Assembly: GCA_947454695.1 (NCBI GenBank)
Contig: CANGMW010000091.1
Coordinates: 1 to 9,074 of the forward strand
DNA length: 9,074 nt
Reading direction: 5' to 3'
Source: Comamonadaceae bacterium
GTDB lineage: Bacteria; Pseudomonadota; Gammaproteobacteria; Burkholderiales; Burkholderiaceae_C
The position numbers and the translations under genes are program-made. The notes beneath the pieces were generated by a model. The model did not search any database, was not told the origin of the DNA, and saw nothing but the letters and a program-made list of their open reading frames with translations. This document shows, piece after piece, positions 6,029-9,074 of the stretch (position 1 is its first letter; the number at the start of each line of letters is the position of its first letter).

Positions 6029-6979
6029 TCAGTGCTGTTCGAGTAGCGCCGTTTTGGTCAATGGCCTATCGAGTTGCTTGAGCCACCACTGCAAAGCCTT
6101 GCCCTGGCCCCGCGCGGTGGCTCCGCGCCAGGCGTAACTCACCCGAACCACCCGGTTGGGGCGCTCGGTTTTTTTAACCACCAGCCGGCCTGTCTCCACA
6201 AAGCGGCAAGCCATGCTCTGCGGCACAAAGCCGCCACCCAGGCCGCGCAGTTGGGCATCGAGCTTGGACTGCATATTGGCCACGGTGAACACATCCTGAC
6301 CGCCAAGCAAGCCGATGGTCAGGCCGCTGCCGCGCTGCACCGAGTCGGCTACCGCCACCGCACGGTGTTGTTGCAGCATCGCATCGGTCAGCGGCTCGGG
6401 ACTGGCGGCCAGCGGGTGATGCGGGGCGACGGCATAAACAAAATTGACCGAGCCCAGCAGCTTGCCGTGGATGTCGGCGCTGGTGCTGGGCTCCAGCACC
6501 ACGCCAATGGCCAGATCGGACTGCCCGGCGTGCAGCGACTCCAAGGTGCCCATCAGGGTTTCTTCGCGCAGCTTGATGCGGGTGGGCGCGTTGAGTTGGA
6601 AAAAGCGTTCGCACAACTCCATCACCGTGGACTTGGAGATGATGCTGTCGACCGCGATGGTGAGCTGGGACTCCCAGCCGGTGGCCACGCGCCGCACCCG
6701 GTTGGCCACCGCGTCAATGTCGCTGAGCAAGCGTGCACCTTCGCGCAACAGCTCCTTGCCCGCCGCAGTCAGCTTGGCCTGGCGTGAACTGCGGTCATAC
6801 AGCAGCACATCCAGCGCATCCTCAATCTGGCGCACCCGGTAGGTCAGGGCACTGGGCACCAGGCCCAGCGCGCGCGCGGCCGCTGCAAAGCTGCCAAGGC
6901 GCTCAATGGCTTGCAGCATGGCCAAGGCATCCGGGGTTAGAACATCGCGCGGTGTTTGCATGATGAGGGGTCTATTCAT
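6029..6979 (-). CDS. LysR-type transcriptional regulator, divergent from the pirin operon
   Basis: This 316-residue regulator has the standard LysR layout. The N-terminal winged helix-turn-helix spans about 14-73 (LTPDALAMLQAIERLGSFAAAARALGL, then VPSALTYRVRQIEDALDVLLYDR). A linker helix follows, then a periplasmic-binding-like effector domain from about 100 (SQLTIAVDSII) to 300. Family members bind a small-molecule co-inducer and usually control a divergent neighbour and their own gene. That neighbour here is the pirin-DoxX-flavodoxin operon. Two ATG starts are possible: 6977-6979, used here, or 6959-6961 (MQTPRDVL), which is six residues shorter. Neither has a clear Shine-Dalgarno. A perfect 17-bp palindrome overlaps the first start codon, consistent with self-control. 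Subfamily and ligand cannot be assigned by eye. Confidence 0.93.
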   Translation of the reverse strand: MNRPLIMQTPRDVLTPDALAMLQAIERLGSFAAAARALGLVPSALTYRVRQIEDALDVLLYDRSSRQAKLTAAGKELLREGARLLSDIDAVANRVRRVATGWESQLTIAVDSIISKSTVMELCERFFQLNAPTRIKLREETLMGTLESLHAGQSDLAIGVVLEPSTSADIHGKLLGSVNFVYAVAPHHPLAASPEPLTDAMLQQHRAVAVADSVQRGSGLTIGLLGGQDVFTVANMQSKLDAQLRGLGGGFVPQSMACRFVETGRLVVKKTERPNRVVRVSYAWRGATARGQGKALQWWLKQLDRPLTKTALLEQH

Positions 6980-6994
6980 TCAAATAATTTGAAT
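6978..6994. promoter_or_regulatory. Perfect 17-bp palindrome, candidate LysR operator (T-N11-A)
   Basis: ATTCAAAT-A-ATTTGAAT has 8-bp perfect arms around one central base (6986). It contains a T-N11-A core (T6980, A6992), the classic LysR-type binding pattern. It lies between the LysR start and the divergent pirin gene and covers the end of the LysR start codon. Binding here could both repress lysR and help set pirin expression. The sequence is seen directly; occupancy is inferred. Confidence 0.65.
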
Positions 6995-7022
6995 CATGCC
7001 ATCAAACCGGATGCACCGCCAA
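6993..7022 (-). promoter_or_regulatory. Candidate sigma70 promoter for the LysR gene
   Basis: On the minus strand TTGGCG (7017-7022) and CATGAT (6993-6998) are separated by 18 bases; each matches its consensus at four of six positions. Transcription would begin close to 6986, in the centre of the palindrome, giving a very short leader. This start would suit repression by the regulator itself. It is a weak match found by eye. Confidence 0.3.
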
Positions 7023-7035
7023 TCGGTTGGATTGG
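7019..7035. repeat. Inverted repeat CCAATC-N5-GATTGG in the lysR-pirin control region
   Basis: The 6-bp arms at 7019-7024 and 7030-7035 are perfectly complementary around GGTTG. The centre (7027) is 41 bases, about four helical turns, from the centre of the 17-bp palindrome. It could be a second regulator contact site near the pirin promoter, though it does not have the T-N11-A form. Confidence 0.35.
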
Positions 7036-7038
7036 CTT

Positions 7039-7078
7039 AAAGTTCACACCACGCAAACTACTCCGAAAGAAAGTTCAC
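7039..7078 (+). repeat. Direct repeat AAAGTTCAC in the pirin leader
   Basis: AAAGTTCAC occurs at 7039-7047 and again at 7070-7078, 31 bases apart (close to three helical turns). The second copy ends one base before the pirin ATG and includes the ribosome-binding area. It may be an operator or leader element, or coincidence. I found no convincing -35/-10 pair for the pirin promoter; the best is TTGGCT at 7032-7037 with CAAACT at 7054-7059. Confidence 0.3.
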
Positions 7079-7079
7079 C

Positions 7080-7781
7080 ATGTTGACCTTGCGCAAATCT
7101 CAGGACCGCGGCTATGCCGACCACGGCTGGCTCAAATCGTTTCACAGCTTTTCGTTTGCCGGCTACTACGACGCCAAGCACATGGGTTGGGGCAATCTGC
7201 GGGTGATCAATGAAGACCGCATTGCACCGGGCACCGGCTTTGGCACGCACGGCCACCGCGATATGGAAATCATCAGCTATGTGCTGTCGGGTGAGCTGGC
7301 GCACAAAGACAATATGGGCAATGGGCGGGCCATTCCCCCGGGTGACGTGCAGCGCATGAGCGCAGGCAATGGGGTGATGCACAGCGAGTTCAACCACGCG
7401 CCCAAGGACACCACCCATTTTTTCCAGATCTGGATTGAGCCCAATGTGACGGGCATTCCGGCCAGTTACGAGCAAAAAACTTTTCCGACCGAACAAAAAC
7501 GTGGCGCGCTGCGTCTGGTGGCCTCGCCCGATGGCGCCGAGGGTTCCGTGACCCTCCATGCGGATGCGCGGCTGTATGCGGGGCTGTTCGATGGCGCCGA
7601 ATCGGTGACGCTGCCCTTGGACAAGCAGCGCAAGAGTTATGTGCACCTGGTGCGCGGAGAACTTGAAGTCAACGGCCAGCCGCTCTCCACCGGAGACGCG
7701 GCCCTGCTTGATCAAGAAAGCCAGCTGGTGTTGCGCGCAGGCCGCGACGCCGAGGTGTTGGTGTTTGACCTGTCTGCCTGA
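7080..7781 (+). CDS. Pirin family protein (YhhW-like bicupin, possible quercetinase)
   Basis: This 233-residue protein belongs to the bacterial pirin/YhhW group of two-cupin metalloproteins. The N-terminal cupin starts with RGYADHGWLKSFHSFSFAGYYD (10-31), then GTGFGTHGHRDMEIISYVLSG (51-71) and QRMSAGNGVMHSEFN (91-105). H57, H59, H101 and E103 fall at the metal-ligand positions known from E. coli YhhW, which has quercetin 2,3-dioxygenase activity in vitro. The C-terminal cupin (from about 135) lacks obvious metal ligands, as is usual. The physiological substrate of this group is generally unknown, so the quercetinase role is only possible. The ATG follows a weak purine-rich GAAAGAAAG. It is first in an operon with DoxX and a flavodoxin-fold protein, 100 bases from the divergent LysR gene that probably controls it. 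Confidence 0.94.
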   Translation: MLTLRKSQDRGYADHGWLKSFHSFSFAGYYDAKHMGWGNLRVINEDRIAPGTGFGTHGHRDMEIISYVLSGELAHKDNMGNGRAIPPGDVQRMSAGNGVMHSEFNHAPKDTTHFFQIWIEPNVTGIPASYEQKTFPTEQKRGALRLVASPDGAEGSVTLHADARLYAGLFDGAESVTLPLDKQRKSYVHLVRGELEVNGQPLSTGDAALLDQESQLVLRAGRDAEVLVFDLSA

Positions 7782-7810
7782 ATTTATTAATCCACTACTG
7801 AGGAGTACTT

Positions 7811-8221
7811 ATGTTTCAAAATTTCCAAGCTCAACTGTCTTTGGCGGCGCGTGTCCTGATGGCTCTGTTGTTCCTGATCGCCGGTTTCGGCAAGATCGGT
7901 GGCTTTGAAGGCACTGTCGGCTACATCGCCTCCAAAGGCCTGCCCCTGCCGCAACTCGGTGCTGTGATCGCTGTGGTGGTCGAGTTCCTGGGCGCGATTG
8001 CGTTGATCGTGGGTTTCCAAACCCGTCTGGTGGCTTTCATCATGGCCGTGTTCACGGTGGCTGCCGGCGTGTTCTTCCATAACTACTGGGCCATGCCGGC
8101 TGAGCAGGTCTATGTGAACCAGATCATGTTCATGAAGAATCTCTCCATCGCGGGTGGTTTGTTGATGATGAGTGCTTTCGGTGCCGGTGCCCTGAGCATG
8201 GACGCCAAGCGCGGCGCGTAA
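7811..8221 (+). CDS. DoxX family inner-membrane protein
   Basis: This 136-residue, very hydrophobic protein has four likely membrane segments: about 10-30 (AARVLMALLFLIAGFGKIGGF), 48-68 (LGAVIAVVVEFLGAIALIVGF), 72-91 and 105-128. The first helix ending in FLIAGFGKIGGF followed by a G-Y/P-rich loop (YIASKGLPLP) is typical of the DoxX/SURF4-like family. Some DoxX-like proteins are linked to quinone or thiosulfate redox reactions and oxidative stress in the membrane; the exact role here is unknown. The ATG at 7811 has a good GAGGAG ribosome-binding site about 5 bases upstream. It starts 29 bases after the pirin stop and is followed by the flavodoxin-fold gene, so the three are almost certainly co-transcribed. 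Confidence 0.93.
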   Translation: MFQNFQAQLSLAARVLMALLFLIAGFGKIGGFEGTVGYIASKGLPLPQLGAVIAVVVEFLGAIALIVGFQTRLVAFIMAVFTVAAGVFFHNYWAMPAEQVYVNQIMFMKNLSIAGGLLMMSAFGAGALSMDAKRGA

Positions 8222-8252
8222 TTTTTAATCTGTTTTTTTTAGGAGTTCAATG

Positions 8253-8807
8253 ATGGCAAAAGTCGCAGTGGTTTTTCATTCGGGTTACGGTCACACCCAG
8301 CGCATGGCGCAATCGGTGGCAGAGGGCGCGGGCGCCACGCTGGTGGCCATTGATGCCGAAGGCAATTTGCCCGAGGGTGGCTGGGAGACCCTGGCTGCTG
8401 CGGACGCCATCATCATGGGCTCGCCCACCTACATGGGCACGGTGAGCTGGCAGTTCAAGAAGTTTGCCGACGCCAGCAGCAAGGTCTGGTACACCCAGGG
8501 TTGGAAAGACAAGGTCATGGCGGGCTTCACCAACAGCGCCACCATGAACGGCGACAAGCTGTCTACCTTGCACTACCTGTTCACCCTGGCGATGCAGCAC
8601 AGCGGCGTGTGGGTGGGCACCGGCATGATGCCCAACAACAGCAAAGCGGCCCAGCGCAATGACCTGAACTTTGTCGGTTCATCCAGCGGCGCCATGGCGC
8701 AAACCCCGTCGGACGCCAGCGTGGATGAGATGCTGCCGGGCGACCTGGAGACGGCCAAACAGTTCGGCCAACGCGTGGCCGGTATCGCTGCCAAGTTGCG
8801 CGGCTGA
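8253..8807 (+). CDS. Flavodoxin-fold NAD(P)H-dependent oxidoreductase (WrbA-related)
   Basis: This 184-residue flavodoxin-like protein has an FMN-phosphate loop near the start (VAVVFHSGYGHTQRMAQSVAEGA, residues 4-26). The second FMN-contact segment is IIMGSPTYMGTVSWQFKKFADAS (about 52-74), and GWKDKVMAGFTNSATMNGDKLSTL follows. It resembles the WrbA/NAD(P)H:quinone oxidoreductase group but diverges from E. coli WrbA after the second loop, so I do not assign wrbA. Likely activity is two-electron reduction of quinones or flavins using FMN in the cytoplasm. Two adjacent ATG codons (8250 and 8253) are possible. AGGAG at 8241-8245 is seven bases from the second and four from the first, so I chose the second. 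It is the last gene of the pirin operon and is followed by a strong terminator. Confidence 0.92.
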   Translation: MAKVAVVFHSGYGHTQRMAQSVAEGAGATLVAIDAEGNLPEGGWETLAAADAIIMGSPTYMGTVSWQFKKFADASSKVWYTQGWKDKVMAGFTNSATMNGDKLSTLHYLFTLAMQHSGVWVGTGMMPNNSKAAQRNDLNFVGSSSGAMAQTPSDASVDEMLPGDLETAKQFGQRVAGIAAKLRG

Positions 8808-8824
8808 TCCGTCAAGCCTTCATG

Positions 8825-8862
8825 ACAAAGGCCTTGCTGTTCGCAGCAAGGCCTTTGTTTTT
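8825..8862 (+). terminator. Rho-independent terminator of the pirin-DoxX-flavodoxin operon
   Basis: A perfect 15-bp stem (arms 8825-8839 and 8844-8858) closes on a TTCG tetraloop and is followed by a T run ending at 8862. It starts 17 bases after the flavodoxin-fold stop. On the other strand the hairpin is not followed by a T run, so it should act mainly in the plus direction. Confidence 0.93.
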
Positions 8863-8871
8863 GCGAGAGTT

Positions 8872-8886
8872 AAAAACCAGCCTGGT
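8872..8886 (-). terminator. Possible weak terminator after trhO
   Basis: Just after the trhO stop the minus strand reads ACCAGGCTGGTTTTT. That gives a short 4-bp stem ACCA/TGGT with a GGC loop and a T5 tail (plus-strand A 8872-8876). The stem is small, so termination may be poor; it could also be chance. Confidence 0.25.
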
Positions 8887-8888
8887 GT

Positions 8889-9074
8889 TCAGACGCCCGG
8901 TTTGAGCGCCGATAAATCACTGCCTAGCGCCTCGCGCTCATCAAATACAAAGCAGCCGCCCTGGTAATGGGCGCCACCGGTTTCTTCAAAGTATTTGAGA
9001 ATGCCGCCTTCGAGTTGGTAAACATGGTCCAGCCCGGCCTCGCGCATGAAGATGGCGGCTTTCTCGCAGCGGAT
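8889..9074 (-). CDS. trhO: tRNA uridine(34) hydroxylase TrhO, C-terminal fragment (5' end outside window)
   Basis: The last 61 residues of a rhodanese-type protein are read on the minus strand. The fragment begins IRCEKAAIFMREAGLDHVYQLEGGILKYFEETGG, the end of the TrhO (YceA) rhodanese domain. The Cys of IRCEK is the conserved active-site Cys. It then continues into the typical C-terminal GGCFVFDEREAL. TrhO makes 5-hydroxyuridine at tRNA position 34 using molecular oxygen. The fragment ends in TGA at 8889-8891, 26 bases from the terminator of the convergent operon. No promoter or start is visible because the 5' part lies beyond the window. Confidence 0.9.
   Translation of the reverse strand: MRCEKAAIFMREAGLDHVYQLEGGILKYFEETGGAHYQGGCFVFDEREALGSDLSALKPGV

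Noticed and set aside
6074..6787. A 237-codon plus-strand open frame opposite the LysR gene
   Set aside because: It is the antisense shadow of a clear LysR gene in GC-rich DNA; the peptide is His/Gln/Gly-rich with no recognisable domain and no ribosome-binding site.
7044..7715. A 223-codon minus-strand open frame opposite the pirin gene
   Set aside because: The pirin protein on the other strand has full family motifs; the antisense peptide shows none.
1..9074. Search for CRISPR arrays, transposases, tRNA genes and long direct repeats
   Set aside because: No regularly spaced repeats, inverted-repeat-flanked insertion or cloverleaf-like segment was seen by eye; intergenic space is too small for most of them.

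Overview
The window looks like a chromosomal stretch of a betaproteobacterium, most likely order Burkholderiales and family Comamonadaceae (Limnohabitans- or Rhodoferax-like). This is inferred from the moderately high GC, the style of the TrmB, GluQ-RS and TrhO proteins, and a LysR / pirin / DoxX / flavodoxin block. No genus-specific marker was seen. I found no rRNA, tRNA, CRISPR array, transposase or att site, and coding density is very high.

Layout. (1) 1-822, plus strand: 3' part of an ATP-grasp enzyme. Its stop codon interlocks with that of the convergent gene at a CTAG. (2) 819-2235, minus strand: two tandem paralogous hexapeptide-repeat sugar O/N-acyltransferases (NeuD/PglD type). The upstream copy carries an 8-C tract and an 8-A tract. 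With the ATP-grasp gene this end looks like the edge of a surface-glycan or sugar-modification locus. (3) 2250-4939, minus strand: three RNA-processing genes, namely an RluA-family pseudouridine synthase, trmB (tRNA m7G methyltransferase) and gluQ (glutamyl-Q tRNA(Asp) synthetase). (4) 4936-5973, minus strand: a renalase-like FAD oxidoreductase whose stop overlaps the gluQ start (GTGA). (5) 6029-6979, minus strand: a LysR-type regulator. (6) 6980-7079: a compact divergent control region with a perfect 17-bp palindrome of T-N11-A type. (7) 7080-8807, plus strand: pirin-family quercetinase-like protein, DoxX membrane protein and flavodoxin-fold oxidoreductase, closed by a 15-bp perfect-stem terminator at 8825-8862. 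(8) 8889-9074, minus strand: 3' end of trhO (tRNA U34 hydroxylase).

How it works together. The LysR protein probably senses a small molecule and controls the divergent pirin-DoxX-flavodoxin operon, a plausible quinone/flavonoid or redox-stress module. Six genes on the minus strand, from the FAD oxidoreductase to the last acyltransferase, are separated by at most about 31 bases. They may be co-transcribed, with LysR 55 bases upstream. That would link tRNA maturation genes to two glycan acyltransferases. The most unusual items are the acyltransferase pair with its homopolymer tracts and the LysR/pirin control region. I saw no clearly new defence or mobile system; most of the window is recognisable housekeeping and redox genes.
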